From the NCBI RefSeq assembly GCF_014196715.1, contig NZ_JACIEF010000004.1, forward strand, positions 124,001 to 188,000: DNA of 64,000 bases, in the 5' to 3' direction. The notes beneath the pieces were generated by a model. It ran no database searches. It worked only from the letters and a program-made list of their open reading frames with translations, and was not told where the DNA came from. The position numbers were made by a program, and so were the translations under genes. The DNA is from Pedobacter zeae. GTDB taxonomy: Bacteria; Bacteroidota; Bacteroidia; Sphingobacteriales; Sphingobacteriaceae. Shown here in pieces: positions 27,612 through 36,526 of this stretch (positions are counted from its first letter, which is position 1; each line of letters opens with the position of its first letter).

Positions 27612-30600
27612 TTAGTTAAAATTAGCACGTAAACCTAAATTGAAAGTTGAAATGTTTGGATAAGATGCCCCACGGCCATCACCCAGTTCGGGATCCCAAA
27701 ACTTCCATTTTGAAAAAGTGACCAGATTGGTACCGTTGGCGTAAATTCTCAGCTTTTTAACGGCAACTTTACTCAATGCTTTAATATCAAAAGTATAGCC
27801 TACCTCAGCGCTTTTCAAACGGATGTAATCTGCACGTTTAACCCACCAGGTACTAGAATCGTAGTTCGTAGTGACATCCTGGTTGGTAGATAAGCGTGGA
27901 TAAAATGCATTTGGATTAGGGTTATCTACCGTCCAGCGATCGGTTATTTTGGCATACATGTTTCCAAAAGTAGCGCCCTGCGAGAAAGGCGTTGTTCCCG
28001 TACCTCCGCTATAGCTGAAATCAACCTGACCTGCGCCCTGGAAAAAAAGTACAAAATCAAATCCTTTATAGCCTGCTCCGATGTTTAAGCCATATAAAAT
28101 TCTTGGGGTACTGCCATAACCAATGGCCTGCTGGTCAAATGTCGAAATGATACCATCCCCATTCAGGTCTTTATAGCGGATATCGCCGGGGCGTACATCG
28201 CCTGCCTGGGTTGGTGCATTGTCGATTTCATTCTGATCCTTAAATAAACCCATGGCTACGTAACCAAAACGCTGACCGATGGCGTGTCCGGTACGGTTAA
28301 GCCATGGGTATTGCCATGGGGGTAAACCATCAAAAATGTTCTTGTTCTCGTTCATGTTGAAGGTTCCCCTGAAAGTCACAAATCCACCTGTAAAACTTTT
28401 ATTATAACTTAAAGTCAGGTCGATACCACGGTTCGCTGTTTTACCCACATTTACATAAGGGATATTGGTGTTGGTAAATCCGGAAATGTATGGAATGGTG
28501 TAATTCTGAAGTAAGATGCCGTTTCTTTTCTCTTTAAATAACTCCACAATCAGTTGAAGATCATCTTTCAAGAAATTAATTTCAATACCGAGGTTGTGCC
28601 TGAAACCGGTTTCCCATTGTACGTCGCTACCGATTCTGTTTTCCTGATAACCGGTGTAAGCCCTGTCTGCTCCCGGAATACCGAAAGTATAAGAAAATGC
28701 ATCACCTAAGGTTGACAAGAATAAGAATCGGGAATTGGTATTGCTGTTACCCGTTAGGCCATAGGTATAGCGGAATTTCAGGTAAGATACAATGTCTTTA
28801 ACGGGTTCGAAAAACTTCTCTTTCGAAGCTACCCAACCCGCACCTACTGAAGGAAAGAAACCAAAACGTTTGCTCGGAACAAAGTTCTCAGATCCCGAAT
28901 AACCAAAGTTGGTCTCAATAAAATACTTGTCTTTATAACCATAATTTGCCCTTCCCACCAGCGAACGCTGCCTGAACGGTATAGAACTGATCAGATCGGT
29001 GGCATTTCCATTCACATAGTCGGATTGATTGAAAAGCAACAGGCCTGACACATCATGATTACCGTATTTTCTCGAATAGTTAAGGGAAGTTTCGGTATAA
29101 AATCTTCTGTTGCTGTTCCGGTCGGCCGAAAAGCCCAATACATCCGAACCGGTTTCGGCAATTCTGGTAATAAGCTTGCCGTTAGCATCGCGGCCCGTGG
29201 CCAGGTAAGATTGCAGGGTTCTTGACCGGGTTAAGCTGCTTCCATTAACGGCATCGAAAGCAAACATGGTCGAAAAAGATAATCCTTTGGTGAGGAAGTC
29301 CAGCTCCTGAATGACTTTGATATTACTCCTGACAGTATTTGAGTAGGTGTTTGAATAGCCGTTGGCCACCAGGTAGTAGTAGGGATTAAACGGAACACCA
29401 GGATATTTAGGCCACTGGCCGTTTGAATAAATAGGAGGTACCACGTGTGGTGCCTGCTGCGTAGCATAATCGAAAATTGCATTTACACCAGCTGACGGAG
29501 TATTATAATTGGTAATAAATCCGTTAATTCCGAGTTCAAGATTGGTGCTTTTGGTTACCTTAACACTTACGTTACTGTTAAAATTAAACCTGTCGAGCTT
29601 TAAGGTCGAATTAAAAGATTGTGCTTCGGCCTGTTTAAACATCCCTTTCTCGGTATAATAACCTGCCGATACATAATATTTGGCGGCATCTACACCACCG
29701 CTTACATTCAGATTGGCTCTGCTGGCACTCGAAAAATCATTAAACAGGTAATCGTACCAGTTCACATTCGGATATAAATCAGGATCTTCTCCGCTGGCAT
29801 GTTTCGCTATCACAGCCGGATCATATTGTGGCGTTCTTCCCCTGGTAGATAAACCTTCATTATACAAAGTCATAAAGGTGGGCGCATCTATAAAGTTTGG
29901 AAGCTCCGTAAATTTTGAACGAGAACTGTTTAGTTCCACATTGATATTGGGTTTCCCTATTTTACCTTTTTTGGTATTGATGAGGATGACACCATTGGCA
30001 CCTCTCGTACCGTATACCGCGGTAGCTGTTGCATCTTTTAATATAGTGAAACTTTCTACATCCTCAGGGTCGATATTGTTGATTGGCCGGTCGGGAACAC
30101 CATCTACCACAAGTAGTGGCGATTGCGGGCTACTGGCAAAAGTTGCAATACCACGGATAAAAATATTGGCTCCATCTGCACCGGGTGCCCCACCGCGTTG
30201 CGTAGATATTACACCGGCCAGGCGTCCGGCCAGTGCGGTGGTTAAATCCCTTACCGGGAGTTTTAGCTCTTCGGGTTTAATGGTGGCCTGGGCACCAACC
30301 ACACTTACCTTTTTCTGCCGTCCAAAGCCAATAACAGCAATTTCGTTCAAACTTCCTGATTCCGGCTCCAAAACGACATCGATATCTACCCGGTTCCGAA
30401 CCGCTACTTCAACGCGTTTATATCCAACGTAAATAAATTCAAGCGAGTCAGTAGCCTCAACATCTATGGCATATTTTCCATTTAAATCTGTTAAAACGCC
30501 ATTTTTAGTATGCCGTACCCGAACAGTAACGCTCGAAATAGGCAGGCCTAGTTCATCCTTAACCGTTCCGCTAACCTTATATTTTGCTTGTTCAAGAACG

Positions 30601-30995
30601 GGTTTTAGGGCTGCGGGCCTTTGGTCAGGCAGGGGCTGTTCTTTTTTGGTGATTACGATAGTTCGCTCATCAATCGTAAACGCCAGCGCTTGGTTCATCA
30701 GGCAGGCTTTCATTACCTGATCTAATGGGGTATTGTTAAAATCAGCATCAAGGGTGCGGCTGGTTTTTAGTATTTTCGGGAGGTAGAAAACATCGTAGCC
30801 CGTTTGCCGCTCAATCTCTTCAAATACCCTGGCAATACTCACGTTTTGTTGTTTAAATGTTAGTCGTTGTGCGTAGCTGACAGCACTGACCTGCATGATC
30901 GTTACAATGAGCAATAACGCCGTTAATTTCATAATTCGCAGGATTTTAGGTATAAAGGAATAGCCCCCTAATATTCTTAGGTAAAATTTATACAT
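27612..30995 (-). CDS. SusC/RagA outer-membrane transducer with N-terminal STN signalling domain
   Basis: 1127 residues. The signal peptide MKLTALLLIVTIMQVSAVSYA begins at residue 22; the upstream start with MYKFYLRILGG is the form commonly seen for this class, so either is possible. Residues ~45-110 are an STN (secretin/TonB short N-terminal) domain (FKQQNVSIARVFEEIERQTG, TPLDQVMKACL), then a carboxypeptidase-like domain (VSGTVKDELGLPISSVTVRV), a plug (VVDGVPDRPINNIDPEDVES) and a barrel. The STN domain contacts a FecR anti-sigma in the periplasm, and the matching FecR and ECF sigma genes lie just upstream, so this protein both imports ligand and reports its presence. Confidence 0.96.
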   Translation of the reverse strand: MYKFYLRILGGYSFIPKILRIMKLTALLLIVTIMQVSAVSYAQRLTFKQQNVSIARVFEEIERQTGYDVFYLPKILKTSRTLDADFNNTPLDQVMKACLMNQALAFTIDERTIVITKKEQPLPDQRPAALKPVLEQAKYKVSGTVKDELGLPISSVTVRVRHTKNGVLTDLNGKYAIDVEATDSLEFIYVGYKRVEVAVRNRVDIDVVLEPESGSLNEIAVIGFGRQKKVSVVGAQATIKPEELKLPVRDLTTALAGRLAGVISTQRGGAPGADGANIFIRGIATFASSPQSPLLVVDGVPDRPINNIDPEDVESFTILKDATATAVYGTRGANGVILINTKKGKIGKPNINVELNSSRSKFTELPNFIDAPTFMTLYNEGLSTRGRTPQYDPAVIAKHASGEDPDLYPNVNWYDYLFNDFSSASRANLNVSGGVDAAKYYVSAGYYTEKGMFKQAEAQSFNSTLKLDRFNFNSNVSVKVTKSTNLELGINGFITNYNTPSAGVNAIFDYATQQAPHVVPPIYSNGQWPKYPGVPFNPYYYLVANGYSNTYSNTVRSNIKVIQELDFLTKGLSFSTMFAFDAVNGSSLTRSRTLQSYLATGRDANGKLITRIAETGSDVLGFSADRNSNRRFYTETSLNYSRKYGNHDVSGLLLFNQSDYVNGNATDLISSIPFRQRSLVGRANYGYKDKYFIETNFGYSGSENFVPSKRFGFFPSVGAGWVASKEKFFEPVKDIVSYLKFRYTYGLTGNSNTNSRFLFLSTLGDAFSYTFGIPGADRAYTGYQENRIGSDVQWETGFRHNLGIEINFLKDDLQLIVELFKEKRNGILLQNYTIPYISGFTNTNIPYVNVGKTANRGIDLTLSYNKSFTGGFVTFRGTFNMNENKNIFDGLPPWQYPWLNRTGHAIGQRFGYVAMGLFKDQNEIDNAPTQAGDVRPGDIRYKDLNGDGIISTFDQQAIGYGSTPRILYGLNIGAGYKGFDFVLFFQGAGQVDFSYSGGTGTTPFSQGATFGNMYAKITDRWTVDNPNPNAFYPRLSTNQDVTTNYDSSTWWVKRADYIRLKSAEVGYTFDIKALSKVAVKKLRIYANGTNLVTFSKWKFWDPELGDGRGASYPNISTFNLGLRANFN

Positions 30996-31060
30996 TTGGT
31001 TTGTCTTGTTTTAGGTTAAAAAATAGTTTGCAAGCTAATTTTACTCAGGCAAGTCATTCG

Positions 31061-31085
31061 CTGGAAGTGTTGGTCGCACTTCCAG
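31061..31085. other. Hairpin between FecR and SusC genes
   Basis: Perfect 9-bp arms CTGGAAGTG (31061-31069) / CACTTCCAG (31077-31085), with a 7-base loop. The T run follows on the plus strand, opposite to the operon, so it is not an obvious terminator for FecR; it may be an mRNA-processing or partial read-through element in the 204-base gap that should also hold the sigma-dependent SusC promoter. Confidence 0.45.
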
Positions 31086-31199
31086 TTTTTATTTTAACCT
31101 CGCCTGAAAGAATCTTTTTGTTAATGGTGTTCTGATTTCTTCATGTCTGGTTCTTTTTAATAGATTAGTTTAGTTGATATAATAATTAATTGGCTCTTG

Positions 31200-32372
31200 T
31201 TATTCTACAACGATTTCCCGCCCTTTTACCGTAAACTTGAATGCCTTGGCCAGTTCCATTTTTTTCAATACCTGGTTAATGTTTGCATATTTGGAAATTC
31301 GTCCGCCCAGTAGCTCGTTTTTCAGTTCCGGCCGCTTATAAATAACCTGTACATTATACCACCTGGCTACCTCAAGCATACCTGCCTCCAGTGTTTTATC
31401 TGTGAAACGGAAAACACCATTTTTCCAGGCAATAGCATATTCTGTGTTTACTTTATCAACCGAAATGTCGGCTCCATTCACTGTTGCCTGTTCTCCGGGA
31501 ACAATAATTTTTTGATTTGTCTTATTTTTAATTTTAACACTTCCTTCCAGTAAGGTGGTTTTTGCTGTTGATTCATCCCCGTAAGCATTTACATTAAAAT
31601 GTGTGCCCAATACTTCTACTTCCTGACTGCCTGTTTTAACAATAAAAGGATGTTTTTTATCTTTTGCGATTTCAAAATAGGCTTCACCAACCAGGCTAAC
31701 TGAACGTTTCCCGGAATGAACCAAAGCGGTGCTGTACGAAAGGCTTGAGGCAGCGTTTAACCAAACCAGAGACCCATCAGGTAAACGAACCTGATAGGTT
31801 TCTCCATTGTTGGTAGAGAGTGTATTGATCTGATCAGGAAGCGTTGTTCCTTTTATTTCATAAATCAATAGGCCATTTTTAGTTTTGGTAATGCTTACAC
31901 CAGCCTCATTTGCGAGTTCGCCATTTACAGCATCCGATAATTTAATTGTTTTGCCATTAGCCAGCTTAAGTGTTGCACCTGTTGAACCTGGTACAATGTG
32001 TGAGTTTGCATCGGTGAACTCGGCCGAACCGGCATTTTGCTTCAAATAGAACAGGCTGGCACCGAATATAAGAATAGCCAATGCAGCAGCAATTCCTATC
32101 CAATATTTCGGCCTTCGCTGAGATTGTGGTAAGGGATATATATTTTCGCTTTGTATTTTAGAGAGAATTTCTTCACCATCGCCAAACAGCAAAACCGCTG
32201 GACTGAATTCATTTTCATCAAACTCGTCCCAATAGCGCTTAAGCAAGCTTTTAACCTGTTCTTTATGACAGGGATCGGCCATTAGCAGTAAAAATTCTTC
32301 CTTTTCTTCAGTAGAATTTAGGCGCTGCAATTGCCGATTGAATAAAAAATTCAATCTCTGGTTTTCAGTCAT
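31200..32372 (-). CDS. FecR-family anti-sigma factor
   Basis: 390 residues in the usual order: cytoplasmic N-terminal anti-sigma region, one transmembrane helix at ~90-110 (YWIGIAAALAILIFGASLFY), a periplasmic FecR domain (YQVRLPDGSLVWLNAASSLS, VSLVGEAYFEIAKDKKHPFI, VEVLGTHFNVNAYG) and a C-terminal DUF4974 STN-like domain (FTDKTLEAGMLEVARWYNVQ). It should hold the ECF sigma factor inactive until the STN domain of the downstream SusC engages it. Starts 77 bases after the sigma gene. Confidence 0.96.
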   Translation of the reverse strand: MTENQRLNFLFNRQLQRLNSTEEKEEFLLLMADPCHKEQVKSLLKRYWDEFDENEFSPAVLLFGDGEEILSKIQSENIYPLPQSQRRPKYWIGIAAALAILIFGASLFYLKQNAGSAEFTDANSHIVPGSTGATLKLANGKTIKLSDAVNGELANEAGVSITKTKNGLLIYEIKGTTLPDQINTLSTNNGETYQVRLPDGSLVWLNAASSLSYSTALVHSGKRSVSLVGEAYFEIAKDKKHPFIVKTGSQEVEVLGTHFNVNAYGDESTAKTTLLEGSVKIKNKTNQKIIVPGEQATVNGADISVDKVNTEYAIAWKNGVFRFTDKTLEAGMLEVARWYNVQVIYKRPELKNELLGGRISKYANINQVLKKMELAKAFKFTVKGREIVVE

Positions 32373-32449
32373 ATCTGGTTAGGATTCTGGCGAATCATCA
32401 CTAAAGACGCAGAGAAATAAAAATCGGGATATAAAAAAAGAAAAAAGAT

Positions 32450-33034
32450 TTAATTTATACCCAGGATAACAGAAATGGTTACCGCGGTATGTAATTTTAG
32501 AAATTTAGATACCGATTTGGTTGCCCATTGCTGGTATTTTTTAACAGACTCAATAGATATTCCCATCTCTCCTGCTATTTCCCGGCTTTTTAGCCCCTGC
32601 TGGCGAAGTTGCAATACCCTTTGCTGGGAAGGAGGCAATTCTGCAATAGCCTTGATCAGGATATTCTGATATTCCTGGTCTAAATTAAAAACTTCTTCAC
32701 CGTTATTAAGGCTCAGCACTTCTTCTGCATATAGCTGGTTATGTTTTTTATCTTTAACCATCCGGCGAATGGCACTGATGGTATAATTGCGTGTTACAAT
32801 AAAAAGATAAGCCGTGAATTTATTCAGATTAGGTAATATTTCCCTGTTTTCCCATACTTTCAAAAATACATCCTGTACCGTCTCTTCGCAGGTCTCCACC
32901 GATTCTAGCATGGTGTAAATGTATTTGATTAAAGGACCATGGTAGGCACGAAACAATTGGGCAAAGGCAATCCCATCGCCTTTTGCTATTTCCAGTAGCA
33001 ACTCTTTTTCGTTCGGAAGAGGTTTAATCGCCAT
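32450..33034 (-). CDS. ECF sigma-70 factor (FecI-like)
   Basis: 194 residues. Region 2 reads LIKYIYTMLESVETCEETVQ with DVFLKVWENRE, and region 4 is a helix-turn-helix LPPSQQRVLQLRQQGLKSRE with IAGEMGISIESVKKY. The C-terminus is hydrophobic (LHTAVTISVILGIN), as in many Bacteroidota FecI-like factors. Together with the FecR protein and STN-SusC it forms a cell-surface-signalling cascade that should switch on SusC, SusD and the DUF1735-F5/8C lipoprotein when ligand is bound. Confidence 0.96.
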   Translation of the reverse strand: MAIKPLPNEKELLLEIAKGDGIAFAQLFRAYHGPLIKYIYTMLESVETCEETVQDVFLKVWENREILPNLNKFTAYLFIVTRNYTISAIRRMVKDKKHNQLYAEEVLSLNNGEEVFNLDQEYQNILIKAIAELPPSQQRVLQLRQQGLKSREIAGEMGISIESVKKYQQWATKSVSKFLKLHTAVTISVILGIN

Positions 33035-33170
33035 TTTTAGTTTCGCTGTAAGATAAAACTAAGTATTTTTAATTAAGTGCAAAAAATAAATTTACGTTAA
33101 TACGGTAATCATCAGCCATAAAATAGTGATCTCTTTTTCCCAGGTTAATTAAATATAGAGCATATGCCCC

Positions 33171-33797
33171 TTATTCCTGGCCAGCTGCTGCACGCAGGTT
33201 ACTCAGGTCGTTTCCCCTGAAAGTGGTTTTGGCATTTGGGTGCAGGTTTTCCGGATCGAGTAAAAATGTGCTGATCCCCAGCTCCAGCCCATATTTGATT
33301 TCCGATTCGGCATCGTCGCCAATAATGAGAATTTCCTCTTTGTTAAGGTGATGGCGATCAATGAACATTTTAAAAGCTTCCTTTTTATTGGTGATGGAAA
33401 CGTCTACCACATGTACTTCTTCAAAATCATCGGCAATGCCCAGCATTTTTACTTTTGATTGCTGCTGTTTTGGAAAACCTGCAGTTATAATAAATTTCCG
33501 GCCAATCAGGCTTTTAATGTGATGATAATCATCGCTTGGTTTTAATGGCTGGGTTACTTCCCTGTTCTCGAGGTACGAAATTACTTCTGGCATCACTTCT
33601 TCCCTAAAACCGTATTTTTTAGCCACTTTTAGAAATGGTACCCTCAACATTTCCTGTTTGGCAAGTTGAAAATCTTCTTTGCTGATGCCTAAATCCAGTC
33701 TTTCTAAGAAACGGTATAATTCGCCCATCAGCTGTTCTTCGTTTGCTTTGGTAAAATAAATAGTATTGTCCAGGTCTATAAAAAATATGCGCTTCAT
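33171..33797 (-). CDS. HAD-superfamily hydrolase, nucleotidase-like
   Basis: 208 residues from the ATG at 33797; a longer frame would begin 25 codons upstream inside the divergent promoter region. HAD motif I is FIDLDNTIYF (nucleophile Asp8, acid/base Asp10), motif II is likely FIITAG and motif IV is EILIIGDDAESEIKYG. The helical cap lies between motifs I and II, as in pyrimidine 5'-nucleotidase and YjjG-like phosphatases. Probably a cytoplasmic phosphatase on a small phosphorylated metabolite. Divergent from the YtxH gene, 78 bases away. Confidence 0.88.
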   Translation of the reverse strand: MKRIFFIDLDNTIYFTKANEEQLMGELYRFLERLDLGISKEDFQLAKQEMLRVPFLKVAKKYGFREEVMPEVISYLENREVTQPLKPSDDYHHIKSLIGRKFIITAGFPKQQQSKVKMLGIADDFEEVHVVDVSITNKKEAFKMFIDRHHLNKEEILIIGDDAESEIKYGLELGISTFLLDPENLHPNAKTTFRGNDLSNLRAAAGQE

Positions 33798-33875
33798 TAT
33801 GGATTGGTTTTTGTGATATAAAAAAAATAAAAACACCTGTCGGTTAAATATGTTTAATAAGTAAATTACCAAGAC

Positions 33876-34103
33876 ATGAAAAAAGAGACAAAAATTATAG
33901 TTGGCGTTTTAGCCGGAGCAGCATTAGGAGCAACCATCGCATTGGCATTATCATCAGATTCTACCAGCGATCTGAAAAGCAAAGTGTCAGATTTTTTTGC
34001 TGATCTTTTAAGTGCTTCAAAAGATAAACTGGCAGGACTGGCAGATAAAGCCACAAGTGTTGCAGACAAGGTTAAAGATAAAGTAGCAGAAATAAATGCT
34101 TAA
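33876..34103 (+). CDS. YtxH-domain small membrane protein
   Basis: 75 residues. An N-terminal hydrophobic Gly/Ala-rich helix (IIVGVLAGAALGATIALAL) is followed by a charged amphipathic coil (KSKVSDFFADLLSASKDKLA, then repeated ADKxT/VKDK words). This is the YtxH pattern of stress- or envelope-associated small proteins. Probably anchored in a membrane with the coil outside it or in the cytoplasm. Own terminator directly downstream. Confidence 0.9.
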   Translation: MKKETKIIVGVLAGAALGATIALALSSDSTSDLKSKVSDFFADLLSASKDKLAGLADKATSVADKVKDKVAEINA

Positions 34104-34114
34104 AGAATTGGAGG

Positions 34115-34138
34115 TGCCGGAAATATCCGGCATTTTTA
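34115..34138 (+). terminator. Intrinsic terminator of the YtxH gene
   Basis: Stem TGCCGGA (34115-34121) / TCCGGCA (34126-34132), loop AATA, T run after. Confidence 0.88.
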
Positions 34139-34166
34139 TTCTATTATTTCTAACCACACCATCTTG

Positions 34167-35567
34167 ATGAACATTGCTTTTCATGGTGCCGCCCGTACAG
34201 TTACGGGGAGTAAGCACCTTATTACATTAAAAAACGGTATCCAGATATTATTGGATTGTGGCTTGTTTCAGGGAATGGGCCACGTTACAGATAAATTAAA
34301 TGATTATTTTGGTTTCGATGCCAAAAGGATTACCTACATGATCCTGTCGCATGCCCACATAGATCATTGCGGTCTGCTGCCCAAATTGGTTGCAGAAGGT
34401 TTTGAGGGTAAAATTTTCTGTACAGCGGCAACAATGGACCTCGCCCGCATCCTGATGATGGATTCTGCGAAGATCCAGATGCAGGATGCTGAATATGCCA
34501 ACCGCCACCTGCACCATGGCGAAGAAATGGAGGAAGCGCTTTATACAGAAGACGACGTTATTAAAACTGTGGGGCAGATGAAGGTAGTGGAATATGAAGA
34601 AGATTTTGAGATCGAACCGGATATACGTTTAAAATTTACAGATGCCGGTCATATTTTAGGCAGTGCTGCCGTTCACCTCACCATTACCGAAGATGGCAAG
34701 CCCACACGGATTACTTTTTCGGGAGATGTTGGCCGTTATGGAGACCTGCTTTTAAAAAGTCCACAGCAGTTTGATCAGGCCGATTACATTTTAATGGAAT
34801 CTACCTATGGCGATTCGCTGCATAAAGATCTCGATCCGATAGAAAACATGCTGTTGGAGATCATTAACAATACCTGTAAAATAAAAAAAGGTAAAGTAAT
34901 TATCCCTGCGTTCGCCGTTGGCCGTACCCAGGAACTGCTTTATGCTTTAAACGGATTGGAACTGAAAGGTAAATTACCCGATGTTCCTTATTATGTTGAT
35001 AGTCCTTTATCGTCAAAAGCTACAGAAATTCTTAAGAACCATCCTGAAGTGTATAATAATGGGGTTAAAGAAACCTTAAAAATAGATCATGATGTGTTCG
35101 GTTTTAAAGGGCTGCGTTTTATTGAAAGTGTAGAAGAATCGAAGGCTTTAAATGAAGATCCTAGGCCTTGTGTAATTATTTCGGCATCAGGTATGGCAGA
35201 GGCAGGCCGTGTAAAGCACCATATCCGGAATAATATCGGTAATCCCAAAAATACTATTTTAATGGTGGGTTATTGTGAACCAAATTCGCTTGGTGGCAAA
35301 TTAATCGCCGGACAAAAAGTAGTGGAGATTTTCCGTGAGGAATATGAAGTGAAAGCTGAAGTACAATCAATTAAATCGATGAGTGCACACGGCGATTATG
35401 AAGATTTATTACATTTCTTATCCTGCCAGGATCCCGCAAAGGTAAAACAGCTGTTTTTGGTACATGGCGAATACGAAGTACAGCAGCATTTTGCCACCAG
35501 GTTAAAAGATAATGGGTTTAAACATGTAGCCATACCAGAATACCACCAGGTGTTTGAGTTGGCCTAA
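34167..35567 (+). CDS. Metallo-beta-lactamase-fold beta-CASP RNase-like protein
   Basis: 466 residues from the ATG at 34167. Zinc ligands are HAHIDH at 62-67, with the further motifs DAGHILGS, FSGDVGRYGD and the C-terminal beta-CASP motif MSAHGDYEDLL. The N-terminal GAARTVTGSKH and the RVKHHIRNN segment are standard for the CPSF-73/YpfP-type bacterial beta-CASP group. The family includes RNA endo- and exonucleases, so a cytoplasmic role in RNA processing is expected. It is monocistronic, with ~200 bases before the next gene. Confidence 0.93.
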   Translation: MNIAFHGAARTVTGSKHLITLKNGIQILLDCGLFQGMGHVTDKLNDYFGFDAKRITYMILSHAHIDHCGLLPKLVAEGFEGKIFCTAATMDLARILMMDSAKIQMQDAEYANRHLHHGEEMEEALYTEDDVIKTVGQMKVVEYEEDFEIEPDIRLKFTDAGHILGSAAVHLTITEDGKPTRITFSGDVGRYGDLLLKSPQQFDQADYILMESTYGDSLHKDLDPIENMLLEIINNTCKIKKGKVIIPAFAVGRTQELLYALNGLELKGKLPDVPYYVDSPLSSKATEILKNHPEVYNNGVKETLKIDHDVFGFKGLRFIESVEESKALNEDPRPCVIISASGMAEAGRVKHHIRNNIGNPKNTILMVGYCEPNSLGGKLIAGQKVVEIFREEYEVKAEVQSIKSMSAHGDYEDLLHFLSCQDPAKVKQLFLVHGEYEVQQHFATRLKDNGFKHVAIPEYHQVFELA

Positions 35568-35756
35568 AATTAATTGCTCGTCTGGATTACAAATCCAGAC
35601 CTCATTTCACAATTTTAAATCTGGTTCAATAAAGATTACAAGAACTTAATTCTTAAAACGGATTTGCAAATCCCGACTAACTTATAACTTATTTGTTGTA
35701 ATTATGGTTTTTTATTGCTCATTTTCTTTAAACTTTAGTCTTTAAGCTTTCCTCCC

Positions 35757-35764
35757 TATCTTTG
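35757..35764 (+). promoter_or_regulatory. -7 box immediately before the methyltransferase ATG
   Basis: TATCTTTG is an exact TAnnTTTG match that ends four bases before the ATG at 35769, predicting a leaderless or nearly leaderless transcript. CTTTAG about 20 bases upstream is a poor -33 element. Confidence 0.45.
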
Positions 35765-35768
35765 CCAC

Positions 35769-36455
35769 ATGGATGTTTTTGGTAAAGCGTTAACAGATAT
35801 ATACAGGACAGGCGAGGCTGATACCCTTTGGTTACACAATTCTTACGGAGAGGCTGAAGAAATGCCTTTGGAGTTTTTCTTTCGCGATGATGAAGATATG
35901 CCAGTGCTGGAACTTCAGGCTTTGCACATGTGCAGCGGCAAGGTATTGGATATTGGTGCCGGTGTGGGCAGCCATGCTTTACTTTTGCAGGCTTTTAACA
36001 TCGATGTTACGGCCATCGATATTTCGGAAGCTGCGGTAAACATTATGAAAGACCGTGGCGTAAAAAAGGCATTTGTACAGGATATTTTTACCTACCGCGA
36101 GAAATTTGATACTGTTATTATGCTCATGAACGGTATAGGTCTTACTGGAACATTGCCAGGTTTTAGGGATTTTCTGATCAAGTTAAAAGACCTGATCAAC
36201 CCGGGTGGACAGGTGATTTTCGATTCTTCGGATATTGCTTATTTATATGAGGATATGCCAAAGCCTGAAAACCAATATTACGGCGAAGTATCTTACCAGT
36301 ACGAATATAAAGGCGAAAAAGGCAACTGGTTCAACTGGATTTACATAGATGAAGAAACCATTAAACATACTGCAAAGGAAACAGGATGGGATGCTGAACT
36401 GATTTTCGATGATGGAGAAGATCAATATTTAGTCAAATTGACTTTAGCGCAATAA
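35769..36455 (+). CDS. Class I SAM-dependent methyltransferase
   Basis: 228 residues. Motif I is VLDIGAGVGSH at 59-69, followed by VTAIDIS (acidic end of strand 2) and VIMLMNGIGLTG and PGGQVIFDSSD for strands 4 and 5. The N-terminal LHNSYGEAEEMPLEFFFRD and the C-terminal region give no specific substrate clue. Cytoplasmic, since there is no signal peptide. The next gene lies ~70 bases downstream with its own promoter-like box. Confidence 0.88.
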   Translation: MDVFGKALTDIYRTGEADTLWLHNSYGEAEEMPLEFFFRDDEDMPVLELQALHMCSGKVLDIGAGVGSHALLLQAFNIDVTAIDISEAAVNIMKDRGVKKAFVQDIFTYREKFDTVIMLMNGIGLTGTLPGFRDFLIKLKDLINPGGQVIFDSSDIAYLYEDMPKPENQYYGEVSYQYEYKGEKGNWFNWIYIDEETIKHTAKETGWDAELIFDDGEDQYLVKLTLAQ

Positions 36456-36505
36456 TCTTAAAGTCATAAAGCTTTTTGGGCTAATATTTTAGATAAGCAG
36501 GCTCA

Positions 36506-36513
36506 TACATTTG
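36506..36513 (+). promoter_or_regulatory. Candidate -7 box of the flavin oxidoreductase gene
   Basis: TACATTTG is an exact TAnnTTTG box 13 bases before the ATG at 36527. The nearest TTG lies 27 bases upstream, longer than usual spacing. Confidence 0.4.
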
Positions 36514-36526
36514 TGATATACGAATT

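Noticed and set aside
29878-30432. 184-codon plus-strand frame antisense to the STN-SusC gene
   Set aside because: It lies opposite the conserved plug domain and has no family resemblance.
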